Under the pieces are notes generated by a model. The model ran no database searches. It was not told where the DNA came from and worked only from the letters and a program-made list of their open reading frames with translations. Positions 7,986 through 12,889 of a stretch of DNA of 13,746 nucleotides are shown here, in pieces (the stretch's first letter is position 1; each line of letters begins with the position of its first letter). This DNA is from an uncultured Clostridia bacterium (GTDB lineage Bacteria; Bacillota; Clostridia; Lachnospirales; Bianqueaceae), in the NCBI GenBank assembly GCA_947570515.1, contig CANOUM010000031.1:1-13746 (forward strand), in the 5' to 3' direction. The position numbers and the translations under genes are program-made.

Positions 7986-10061
7986 CCAGGTCTTGAAAAA
8001 CAGGCAGGCGCTATGGGAGCGACAGTTGGAGATGTGATTCCATATACAATTAGTGTATGGAATGATACCGATCAGGCGATTTGGGAGAATGTCGTACTCA
8101 GCGACGTGATTCCGGCGGGCCTGCAGGTTGACACAGCTTCGATGAAGATCTATAGAGTGAATGCTGATGGCAGTAAAACACAGATTACAAATATAGTACC
8201 TGCATATAATGCTGCTACCCGCACAATTAGTGCTTCGGTAGGGGATATCACAAAGGCAGATAAATTTGAACTTGATTTTAATGTAACAGTTCAGCCGGAA
8301 GCGGCCGGTCAGGATATTGGTAACTCGGTTAAGGCCAGAGGAACCAATTCGGGTACGACGGATCGTGATCCGCAGCATATCGTGGAAGCGGTGACCGAGA
8401 AGGTATATCCGGGTGGAACAACATCTGTTCTTCCCAAAGCACCGGATCCGCATCTGATCAAGACTGTTTCCAATGACAGCGCACAGCCGCAGCACACCCG
8501 CGTAGGCGATACGCTGACCTATACGATCGAGGTTTGGAATAGTGAACCGGGATCTGTATGGAAGAATGTTAAGATCAAGGATGATATTCCGGAAGGCCTG
8601 GAAGTCCAGGAAAGCAGCATAGAGCTGAGTGAAATCGTTGGCAGCAGTCAAGTGCCGGCGCCGGATAGTACGAGTGTTCAGTATGACAGCGTCAACCGGA
8701 GTCTCACGGTGAATCTGGGTGATGTGCAGTATAACCAGCATTATCGGCTTACCTTTAAGGCTGTGGTTCAGCCGGAGGCAGTCGGCAGCGATATCGGTAA
8801 TATTGCCCTGGCAGCTGGTACGGCACCGGATAAGACGCCTGTCAGTCAGGAGACAGATCCTGTGTACCCGAGCGAGCTGGACAAACCGGATCAGGACGGC
8901 GTTTTGCCGGCTGCGCCGGAGCCTGTGATTGAAAAAACAGCTCATAATCTGGATCGTGTGAACGAGCAGAGTCAGGTGGGCGATACGATTGAATATACGA
9001 TCAGTGTGAAGAATGTCAAAGCCGAATCGACGTGGAAGAATGCAGTTGTACGCGACCGTATTCCGGAAGGACTTGAGCTGGATACGGCGAGCATTATCCT
9101 GCGGACGCCGGATGGAGATATCCCGCTGAGCGCAGCAGTTTATGATGAAGCCAGCCGCATCATCTCAGTATATCTCGGAGAGATTACTTCTGATCAGCTG
9201 TACGAAGTGATCTTTACCGCGAAGCTGACGGGCAGCCCGGAGGATTATGACATTGGTAACCTTGCGTGGGCGAATGGCCAGGATCCTTCCTTGCCGGAGG
9301 GACAGGAGCCGGTGCCCGGAGTCGATGATGACACGGAGCCGGGCGACCCATACTTCCCGCCGGAGGATGATTGGGTAGACGAGAATGGACCGACAACAGA
9401 AAAGGTATATCCCGATGAGAAGGATAAACCGCTGGCGCCGGGACCGAAGCTCACAAAGACCTCTCGGAATCTCACGCACCCGACCAGCAAGCTGGAAGTG
9501 GGCGATGTGATTGAATATGAGCTGGAGATTGCTAACACGCAGCAGGGTTCGGTATGGCGCAGTGTAACGGTTACCGACACACTGCCTGAGCAACTGATGC
9601 TAAAAGCGGAAGGCTTTATGCTGATCCATCCGGATGGAACGGTGCAGCAGCTTAATCTGCAGGATGTTTATGATGAGCAGACGCATAGCTTTAGTCTGAT
9701 ACTTCCGGAGAACGTGCGTGCCGGAGGAACTTACTGGCTGCGCTATCAGACAAGCGTTTCTGCTGAAGGCCTTGGGGAAGCAGCTGTGGTAGAGATCATC
9801 AATAGAGCCATGGCTATAGGGACGGATATTAATGGCAATGTCGTCTCGATTGAGGCTTCGGATACGCTTCAGTATGAGAAGCCGGTTCCGCCGGCTGAGA
9901 AGCCAGAGGAAGAGAAGCCGGAGGAGCCTGGTCAGGAATCGGATGGCGTGAAGACAGGAGATACGGCAAATGTAACACCATATTTGCTGGTGCTTCTGAT
10001 CGCGATTGTGCTTCTTGCTGTTATCGTAGTTCTGAGAGTTCGAAAAGGCAAAAAGAAGTAA
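78..10061 (+). CDS. Giant repeat-rich cell-surface protein (InlB-B-like repeats, four DUF11 domains, C-terminal anchor), probably 5'-incomplete
   Basis: This 3327-codon frame encodes a probable wall- or membrane-anchored adhesin or stalk protein. Seen in sequence: about 30 tandem units of 75-100 residues (residues 1 to about 2636), each with an opening aromatic-x-I/V-x-T strand, a glycine turn, a [VI]xW strand, then GYxVxxVxVDG. Next come four DUF11-type domains starting near residues 2639, 2793, 2950 and 3125, a Pro/Glu-rich linker (3267-3290), a VKTGD motif (3291-3295), a hydrophobic helix (about 3302-3319) and the tail RKGKKK. Family knowledge: such repeats and DUF11 domains are beta-sandwich modules of Gram-positive surface proteins, with roles in adhesion or as spacers. 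No enzyme domain is visible and the ligand is unknown. The start is unsatisfactory: TTG at 78 (or ATG at 93) has no good Shine-Dalgarno and no signal peptide follows, although the C-terminus is clearly an export anchor. An in-frame stop lies 15 bases upstream. A terminator follows the stop codon. The gene converges on gyrA and shows no functional link to it. Confidence 0.85.
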   Translation: MNDVSMGWVSPSVTLRSAGESTITWGANTGYRVKKVTISDPDGSNAREASAEELADSKFVFRYADKKDLALHVELEPIPAYEITVEKIGGGAKSTAEPAGATLYQTGDRQTVTWNADTGYHVKSVVIAKPDGSDKTVLDEAAIAAGRHTFTYASMNGSDRKITITFEKDENPGGLTAVPHSIGTSKIGSGIVTAPKTLYHEGETHVVAWTAEAGWHVAEVTVNGVPYRDSDNSIPASYEFKYDDHRDVALIVTFAENDKRTITTAMSGVYGPDSSISEGGVLNMDGQTHTVTWTAGDGYEVVSVTDSKPDGSDAKTVEITSGTYTYQYETMDSDRLLTVNFAKQEGDAVYSVITGVNDAAMGSITAGTTLKTAGETAEIAWSANPGYHVKEVVYKVDGAVQADAPASPYTFRYNDGHDVDLYVVFERNTGYTVNVNPVGSGTAANPKTMYSVGEQYEVWWKPNDGAEIVSVTVSGYAPLGASKVLTADDWTYDAASGQYGYTFKYDEMSADATIDIVFKDKDYYYITTSGQNVQSIAAAPEKCELTQSSTIQWTPVEGAQLQAIKIDGISQEITDQGQTELIFTPENPAANQIYLIEVIYELQTGEEPAQPEYRINVSKEGSGTVTGAGIIRQEDADCENHAVTWAAAEGWHVSKVVVDNTRLSDEETASGTYTVRYSELTGDVNIKVVFERDQIIVPPAEEDRFTVSTEYEGNGTISNGATLSEGEEPYTVTWSAGEGWYVKSAQLIKTEDGTVIQSLTGNSYVFAYEAGQNVTVKVVFEKEAQYSITAVIDAGGTISPATATLSKGDAPAEVVWSVSDSEKFSLKSVTINGTAISSAEYTKEDGSYGYTFDYDALFAAGMPENIVLKVELEEAEEPAQPQQYLISTGITPNVAGTISAAAMVAENGSYVVTWNAKSDYRVTKVEVTENGETHELTAVDSGLYAFTNVSGNCSIMVSCEERSQIDLGGDDQFYDIITGINGGRMDDGKTVRSVREGDSYTVSWTPDPGNYIASVVVDGIEMPVCTEYTFSDITSDHTVQVNCLSMAVSEIYYVDVVPGSAIASGNCEVQVGTDHTVTWKPAAGEHIVSVTVNDKPVDIGNANTGGSYTITGAVKDEVFHVVITSEANPDVPEEEVYFDVAVTAKNCTVSGQTHVKAGESTTITWEPEFGYEVTSIIIDDSARPVTLESFTFENMISDHSVIILCERIGSETPDPEAAYTIYTRISDGGTITPPITVSTAEEKQSQTVVWNAPEGFRVVKVQIDNVQRPDLVEAGSVTFTDITADHSVEVECRQIEKHTITVQNDNGTINAAPALVEDGGSSIVTWSGLAGFVLKSVQMNGISLSADAYTDHGDGSYSLKLENVISDHVIVVQYEPDTSLDPDNTKNYIYTHIDHGTITPTVTLTNAADRAYQKIEWTVAEGYRITNVLVDGQVVPAAAGMFELTNITGDRTVKVECEKIPAFSIATDAKNVVMITPTKTDILEGSTHTVSWKHEDNMVLKVFKVDNVEVPLAEGITSYEFEDVRQNHTVYVEYGPENEPEKPEKVEISVMVTNGTKTGGGTLNYGTKSHTVTWAPNTGYEVKSVTIDSVALAEDQIKKAGDSLTFTDITANHSIVVVCEMPQTGEEPEPDEKVYLEANIINGTFEPDNEFGVYELEKGTDFEISWTPEEGYHVISVKLDQVERPDLLEDGKLKLVGISSDHVLTVECRDEEPEPNEGPFTITTSIDHGTISESFTTDEEHQSYTVSWTVDSRYEIVSVMVDGNQYANAADGYIDFNPIRSNHTVDVRSQLKDQPVNTHVINVVVDNGGTHAVTVDGNPADYVEDGDSAKATWQAADGYDVTRIVIDGVSYNSLPGCDAQKGEYTFNNVTKDHEIIVYTGKHVEKEPVYYGITILPHGDPSGLELSESLPSVLEGTEMSVTWKAKPGWQIDKVTRNNNTLSAAEIAAGMTEDGFKFIVNANNDFVVYVSKQGPADDSFVTITTEINNGWISNGGSVKKGSSFDVTWRPSDGYTVDQVTITDAEGNRTVLTEGFDDPKNWQHTLDNITANTVIQVSCVKQPDDEPPLIYSYQIDTEATNGTITGGGTVVAGADHEITWAPAEGCSVKSVMLYAISREDGSRSEMDITDAENNRYTIHNIDADYLVVLICENDAHSDDDFFYDIYTKITNGTINGPFLNLRKDGKAVVSWTPAEECYVKTVLVDGKAVSIPAEQQLEVLVEGDDHVVEVICEKKQPVEIPDDVVPYTVETYIYDGLGQITPKTAALPGSDVTVQWKCDPQNHYKVDRVYVDGKSIDVPLNHMITFAGIDQNHKVEVYLAENLVNVEVSYEGNGEVVKSGTVYWGENFGIVRGIPNDGYRLESVILNGKLLQQGEIIPELLPDPDMPLPGEETEEQPAARMLRRAGFRMAASTALLSARADYGKCTENEFQNTFYFRDVTQQQSVKYVFVDDNGATDYAPYQVNVELVDGRGEREVAKNVAAGSNTSIGWTLDEGYYVDHISVVRNNLESDINDLDDAQLEGDSRVSLNNVQANTTVKVYLKRGTPPDPMDANDFSLSIDVVGPGSNDPDIRVYGAGRGMAPGAHEASWAVGDHKVTMVKVDGVVREDLIGKTSTVIQMNREDAKRDHHVVVYLDGVVLPGLEKQAGAMGATVGDVIPYTISVWNDTDQAIWENVVLSDVIPAGLQVDTASMKIYRVNADGSKTQITNIVPAYNAATRTISASVGDITKADKFELDFNVTVQPEAAGQDIGNSVKARGTNSGTTDRDPQHIVEAVTEKVYPGGTTSVLPKAPDPHLIKTVSNDSAQPQHTRVGDTLTYTIEVWNSEPGSVWKNVKIKDDIPEGLEVQESSIELSEIVGSSQVPAPDSTSVQYDSVNRSLTVNLGDVQYNQHYRLTFKAVVQPEAVGSDIGNIALAAGTAPDKTPVSQETDPVYPSELDKPDQDGVLPAAPEPVIEKTAHNLDRVNEQSQVGDTIEYTISVKNVKAESTWKNAVVRDRIPEGLELDTASIILRTPDGDIPLSAAVYDEASRIISVYLGEITSDQLYEVIFTAKLTGSPEDYDIGNLAWANGQDPSLPEGQEPVPGVDDDTEPGDPYFPPEDDWVDENGPTTEKVYPDEKDKPLAPGPKLTKTSRNLTHPTSKLEVGDVIEYELEIANTQQGSVWRSVTVTDTLPEQLMLKAEGFMLIHPDGTVQQLNLQDVYDEQTHSFSLILPENVRAGGTYWLRYQTSVSAEGLGEAAVVEIINRAMAIGTDINGNVVSIEASDTLQYEKPVPPAEKPEEEKPEEPGQESDGVKTGDTANVTPYLLVLLIAIVLLAVIVVLRVRKGKKK
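7191..7349 (+). other. Insertion of about 50 residues inside repeat unit 28
   Basis: Between the ILNGKLL hairpin and the closing strand YFRDV of unit 28 there are about 50 extra residues (2372-2424). The first half is acidic and Pro-rich (LLPDPDMPLPGEE). The second half (about 2395-2417) is basic, Ala-rich and helix-prone, beginning AARMLRRAGFRMAAS. No other unit has such an insert, and this is also the only unit lacking the core tryptophan (it reads IVRG at that site). It may be a flexible or protease-sensitive joint between the repeat region and the anchor-proximal part; that role is inference. Confidence 0.6.
7992..9870 (+). repeat. Four DUF11-type domains near the anchor
   Basis: Domains begin at about 7992, 8454, 8925 and 9450. 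Each has an initial Lys strand (LEKQ, LIKT, IEKT, LTKT), the signature VGDxIxYTIxVxN, a W(K/E/R)xV segment, a D-x-(I/L)-P-x-x-L motif, and a late IGNxAxAxG strand (IINRAMAIG in the fourth). Linkers carry VYP and Pro/Asp-rich stretches; the one before domain 4 is longest and strongly acidic. Family knowledge: DUF11 (PF01345 / conserved repeat TIGR01451) modules occur as stalks of prokaryotic surface proteins. Placed between the repeats and the anchor, they probably lift the repeat region away from the cell wall. No cysteine occurs in this block. Confidence 0.85.
9876..10058 (+). other. C-terminal surface anchor: Pro/Glu linker, VKTGD motif, transmembrane helix, basic tail
   Basis: A Pro/Glu/Lys-rich wall-spanning linker (residues 3267-3290) leads to GVKTGDT, then a Leu/Ile/Val-rich helix at about 3302-3319 and the positive tail RVRKGKKK. 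The layout is that of a sortase sorting signal, but the first two motif residues are G and V instead of L and P. Variants ending in KTGD are common in clostridial surface proteins. Either a sortase with relaxed specificity cleaves after Thr, or the protein stays as a membrane-anchored form. The sequence cannot decide. Confidence 0.75.
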
Positions 10062-10070
10062 AATAAAGAG

Positions 10071-10109
10071 GCCCTTCTCTTAGCGGTTGACTGAGAGAAG
10101 GGCTTTTTT
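10071..10109 (+). terminator. Intrinsic terminator of the giant surface-protein gene
   Basis: A 13-bp stem (arms 10071-10083 and 10091-10103, one G-U pair, 7-base loop) begins nine bases after the stop codon and is followed by six T. The A-rich bases before the left arm give a weaker T-rich tail on the other strand, so it may also stop transcripts coming from the right. Confidence 0.9.
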
Positions 10110-10151
10110 AGGGATCATACGCGTGATGCAGAGCATGAAAATTCGATATCG

Positions 10152-10229
10152 TCAGCGGCTGCAAGAAATCCGGTTGTTTGCATACAAGGTCTTAGTCGAT
10201 TTGAGTGATAACATGTATGCAGCCGCTGA
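10152..10229. repeat. Interrupted inverted repeat in the convergent intergenic region
   Basis: TCAGCGGCTGCA (10152-10163) is perfectly complementary to TGCAGCCGCTGA (10218-10229). The right arm extended leftwards, TGTATGCAGCCGCTGA (10214-10229), can instead pair continuously with TGCATACA (10179-10186) plus TCAGCGGC (10152-10159), giving 16 pairs with a 19-base bulge on one side. Two alternative foldings are thus possible. I do not recognise a known RNA family. No gene lies in 10110-10345. Confidence 0.6.
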
Positions 10230-10262
10230 ATTGCGCGCATGTATTATAGCTATTTTAAAGAC

Positions 10263-10297
10263 AACATGTACGCAACTTGACCCATTGCGTACATGTT
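10263..10297. repeat. Perfect 13-bp inverted repeat, AACATGTACGCAA / TTGCGTACATGTT
   Basis: The arms at 10263-10275 and 10285-10297 are perfectly complementary around a 9-base loop. The right side runs into AT-rich sequence without a clean T-run, so it is a poor intrinsic terminator on either strand. A sister copy of the arm motif, AACATGTATGC, lies at 10210-10220. It could be a protein-binding palindrome, a relic of a repeated intergenic element, or an RNA 3'-end structure. Confidence 0.65.
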
Positions 10298-10305
10298 AAT
10301 TTAAT
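10277..10305 (+). promoter_or_regulatory. Candidate sigma-A-like promoter in the intergenic region
   Basis: TTGACC (10277-10282) and TTTAAT (10300-10305) are separated by 17 bases, each one mismatch from the consensus hexamers. It overlaps the loop and right arm of the 13-bp inverted repeat and points towards the 3' end of gyrA, with a predicted start near 10312. A hairpin with a short T-run follows about 40-70 bases later, so a transcript of about 75 nt is possible. AT-rich intergenic DNA gives such matches by chance, so this is a weak call. Confidence 0.3.
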
Positions 10306-10345
10306 TTTATGGACCAAGCTTGCAGCATGAGTCCAAGGATTTCTA

Positions 10346-10385
10346 TAAAAAGAACCGGCATGAATTTTATCATGTCGGTTCTTTT
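10346..10385 (-). terminator. Intrinsic terminator of gyrA, probably bidirectional
   Basis: The arms AGAACCGGCATGA (10351-10363) and TCATGTCGGTTCT (10370-10382) form 13 pairs with one wobble around a 6-base AT loop. On the minus strand the stem begins 16 bases after the gyrA stop codon and is followed by TTTTAT (complement of 10345-10350). On the plus strand it is followed by three to four T, so it may also stop transcription coming from the left. Confidence 0.85.
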
Positions 10386-10398
10386 GGTTCTGATAAGT

Positions 10399-12876
10399 TT
10401 ATTCCTCTGCGGGATCCTCTTCGATTTTTTCTTCGCGGATCTTCGCGATACTGACGATCTTAGTATCTTTGTCAAGTCCCATGAGCTTTACGCCCGAGGT
10501 GACACGGCCAATCTCACTGATATCCTGTACACGCAGGCGGATGATGATGCCACCGTTTGTAATCAGCATCAGATCCTGATCCGGAGAAACCAGCTTAAAG
10601 CTAACAACATCACCGGTCTTGGCGGTAATACGATAATACAAATTACCCTTGCCGCCGCGCTTTTGCACGGAAAACTCTGTTAAGGCAGTACGCTTGCCCA
10701 TACCGTTTTCGGTAACGGCCAAAGCGGAATCTCCCTGAGAAGCAAGCTGCATGCCGATTACTTCATCGCCGCTGCCAAGCGTGATACCCTTCACACCCAT
10801 CGAGCTGCGGCCGGTCGTGCGTACATCGGTTTCGCGGAAACGAATGATCTGGCCGCGCTTGGTAGCCATGAGCACTTCATCCTTACCGCTGGAGCGTTTA
10901 ACCTCAATCAGCTCATCACCTTCTTGCAGAGAGATGGCAATCAGACCGTTTGTACGGATATTGCTATATTCGGCAAGATCTGTTTTTTTAATGATACCAT
11001 TTCTGGTAGCCATCAGCAGATAGCCTTTATCATGCTTTTCTTTCATCTGGATGGCGGCGCTGACCTGTTCTCCGCCGCTCAAAGAAAGCAGATTCACAAT
11101 GGCAGTACCACGGGCTGTGCGTCCGGCCTCAGGGATCTCATAGGCTTTCAAGCGATAGACACGGCCCCAGTTTGTAAAGAACAGCACATAGTCGTGCGAG
11201 GAGGCAATGAAGAGGTGTTTTACAAAGTCCTCTTCGCGGGTTTCGATGCCTTTAATACCCTTGCCGCCGCGGTTCTGGCTGTGATACATGTCTAAAGAGG
11301 TGCGCTTGATGTAGCCGAGGTTGGTCATCGTGATGACACAGCTCTCATTTTTGATCAAATCCTCTAAATTGATCTCGCCCTCTTCATAGGTAATGTAGGT
11401 GCGGCGAGGATCAGCATATTTAGCTTTCAGCACCATCAGCTCTTCTTTGATCACACTGAACAGTATATTTTCGTTTCCTAAAATAGCTAAATACTCCTGA
11501 ATCTTTTCAGTGAGCTCATCGTACTCGTTTTGCAGACGATCGCGTTCCAGTCCGGTGAGCGCACGCAGACGCATATCTACGATAGCCTGCGCCTGAGCGT
11601 CGCTGAATTCGAAACGCGCAATCAGGTTTGCCTTGGCTTCTGCCACATTAGAGGAAGCACGGATAATGGAGATAATTTCATCAATATAATCCAGTGCTTT
11701 TAAGAGACCCTCTAAGATGTGTGCCCGTGCCTGCGCCTTATCCAGATCGTACTGAGTGCGGCGGGTCACGACCTCTTTCTGATGATCCAGATAATAGGTC
11801 AGCATCTGTTTCAGATTCAGCACCTTGGGCTCATTATTGACAAGCGCCAGCATATTGATACTGAACGTATCCTGCAAAGGCGTGTTTTTATAAAGCTGAT
11901 TGATAATAAGCCGTGCATTGGCATCACGCTTTAGGTCAATGACAATGCGCAGACCATTACGGTTGGTTTCATCGCGCAGATCCGAAATGCCCTCGATCTT
12001 TTTATCCTTAACCAGTTCGGCAATACGCTCCACCAAACGCGCTTTATTGACCTGATAGGGGATCTCCGATACGACGATGCATTGACGGTGTCCCGGAAGC
12101 TCTTCAACCTCCATATTCGCGCGAACAACTGCGCGCCCGCGCCCGGTACGATATGCCTGCTCAATATCGCGCACGCCGTAAATGGTTGCACCGGTGGGGA
12201 AGTCGGGGCCTTTGACAATCTGCAGCAGCTCGTCAATCGTGGTGTCGCGGTCTTCCAGCATATGATTATCAATGATTTTTACAACGGCATCGATCACTTC
12301 GCCGAGATTATGCGGGGGGATACTGGTCGCCATACCTACGGCGATACCGCCGGTTCCGTTTACCAGCAGATTGGGAAAGCGCGCCGGCAGCACGGTAGGC
12401 TCTTTCAGCGAGCCGTCAAAGTTGGCGGTAAAGTCAACGGTGTTTTTATTGATATCCGAAAGCATCTCCATCGAAAGCTTGCTCAGGCGTGCCTCGGTAT
12501 AACGCATAGCCGCCGCGCCGTCGCCGTCCATTGAGCCGAAGTTGCCATGCCCGTCGACCAGCATGTAGCGCGTTGAAAAATCCTGTGCCAAACGCACCAT
12601 GGCATCATAAATGGAGCTGTCGCCATGCGGATGATATTTACCCATCGTGTCACCCACAATACGGGCTGATTTACGGTAGGATTTATCCGGGGATAAGCCC
12701 AGCTCATTCATCGCATGCAAAATACGGCGCTGAACCGGCTTCATACCATCGCGTACATCGGGAAGCGCCCGGGTGGTAATGACGCTCATGGCATAGTCAA
12801 TATAGCTGTCCCGCATCATTTTTTCCAGATTGACAATCTCAATTCGGTCATGCTGCGGAGTCTGATTTTCGTCCAT
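10399..12876 (-). CDS. gyrA: DNA gyrase subunit A
   Basis: Complete 825-residue breakage-reunion subunit of DNA gyrase, which with GyrB introduces negative supercoils using ATP. The N-terminal winged-helix/tower region carries the catalytic tyrosine Y126 in AAAMRYTEARL. The quinolone-determining region reads GKYHPHGDSSIYD, with Ser87 and Asp91 at the places of E. coli Ser83 and Asp87, so both main resistance positions look wild type. The C-terminal DNA-wrapping pinwheel (from about residue 500) contains the GyrA box QNRGGKG at 534-540, which separates gyrase from topoisomerase IV ParC. A second similar motif, QKRGGKG, is at 738-744, as I recall for Firmicutes GyrA. The tail is short and acidic. 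The start is fixed by an AAGGAGGT five bases before ATG and by the alignment of RIEIVNLEKMMRDSYIDYAMSV with family N-termini. The gene lies 11 bases after gyrB. Confidence 0.98.
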   Translation of the reverse strand: MDENQTPQHDRIEIVNLEKMMRDSYIDYAMSVITTRALPDVRDGMKPVQRRILHAMNELGLSPDKSYRKSARIVGDTMGKYHPHGDSSIYDAMVRLAQDFSTRYMLVDGHGNFGSMDGDGAAAMRYTEARLSKLSMEMLSDINKNTVDFTANFDGSLKEPTVLPARFPNLLVNGTGGIAVGMATSIPPHNLGEVIDAVVKIIDNHMLEDRDTTIDELLQIVKGPDFPTGATIYGVRDIEQAYRTGRGRAVVRANMEVEELPGHRQCIVVSEIPYQVNKARLVERIAELVKDKKIEGISDLRDETNRNGLRIVIDLKRDANARLIINQLYKNTPLQDTFSINMLALVNNEPKVLNLKQMLTYYLDHQKEVVTRRTQYDLDKAQARAHILEGLLKALDYIDEIISIIRASSNVAEAKANLIARFEFSDAQAQAIVDMRLRALTGLERDRLQNEYDELTEKIQEYLAILGNENILFSVIKEELMVLKAKYADPRRTYITYEEGEINLEDLIKNESCVITMTNLGYIKRTSLDMYHSQNRGGKGIKGIETREEDFVKHLFIASSHDYVLFFTNWGRVYRLKAYEIPEAGRTARGTAIVNLLSLSGGEQVSAAIQMKEKHDKGYLLMATRNGIIKKTDLAEYSNIRTNGLIAISLQEGDELIEVKRSSGKDEVLMATKRGQIIRFRETDVRTTGRSSMGVKGITLGSGDEVIGMQLASQGDSALAVTENGMGKRTALTEFSVQKRGGKGNLYYRITAKTGDVVSFKLVSPDQDLMLITNGGIIIRLRVQDISEIGRVTSGVKLMGLDKDTKIVSIAKIREEKIEEDPAEE

Positions 12877-12881
12877 AGTCT

Positions 12882-12889
12882 ACCTCCTT
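12882..12889 (-). promoter_or_regulatory. gyrA Shine-Dalgarno overlapping the gyrB stop codon
   Basis: On the minus strand the sequence TAAGGAGGTAGACTATG joins both genes. The TAA of gyrB provides the first bases of AAGGAGGT, and the gyrA ATG follows five bases after the Shine-Dalgarno. Ribosomes ending gyrB stop on the gyrA initiation region, which points to coupled translation and balanced subunit supply. Confidence 0.9.

Noticed and set aside
7083..8945. Minus-strand open frame of 620 codons opposite the end of the repeats and the DUF11 region
   Set aside because: It lies wholly opposite a convincing domain-rich coding frame, has a Arg/His/Ile/Cys-rich composition without recognisable domains, and has no plausible ribosome site that I can see. 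It results from codon choice on the sense strand.
10243..10248. Minus-strand TATAAT as a promoter
   Set aside because: No -35-like hexamer lies at 16-18 bases; the nearest TTG-starting candidates are about 10 and 21 bases away. I mention it only as part of the intergenic motif cluster.
10087..10299. 70-codon plus-strand frame in the intergenic region
   Set aside because: It starts inside the terminator hairpin, has no ribosome site, and its sequence is taken up by inverted repeats.
10309..10683. 124-codon plus-strand frame beginning before the gyrA terminator
   Set aside because: Most of it is antisense to the conserved gyrA C-terminus and it has no recognisable domain.
12606..12618. Fluoroquinolone resistance change in gyrA
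   Set aside because: Codons for Ser87 and Asp91 (E. coli 83 and 87) encode the susceptible residues. The Arg in GyrB PLRGK is the usual residue in many Gram-positives.
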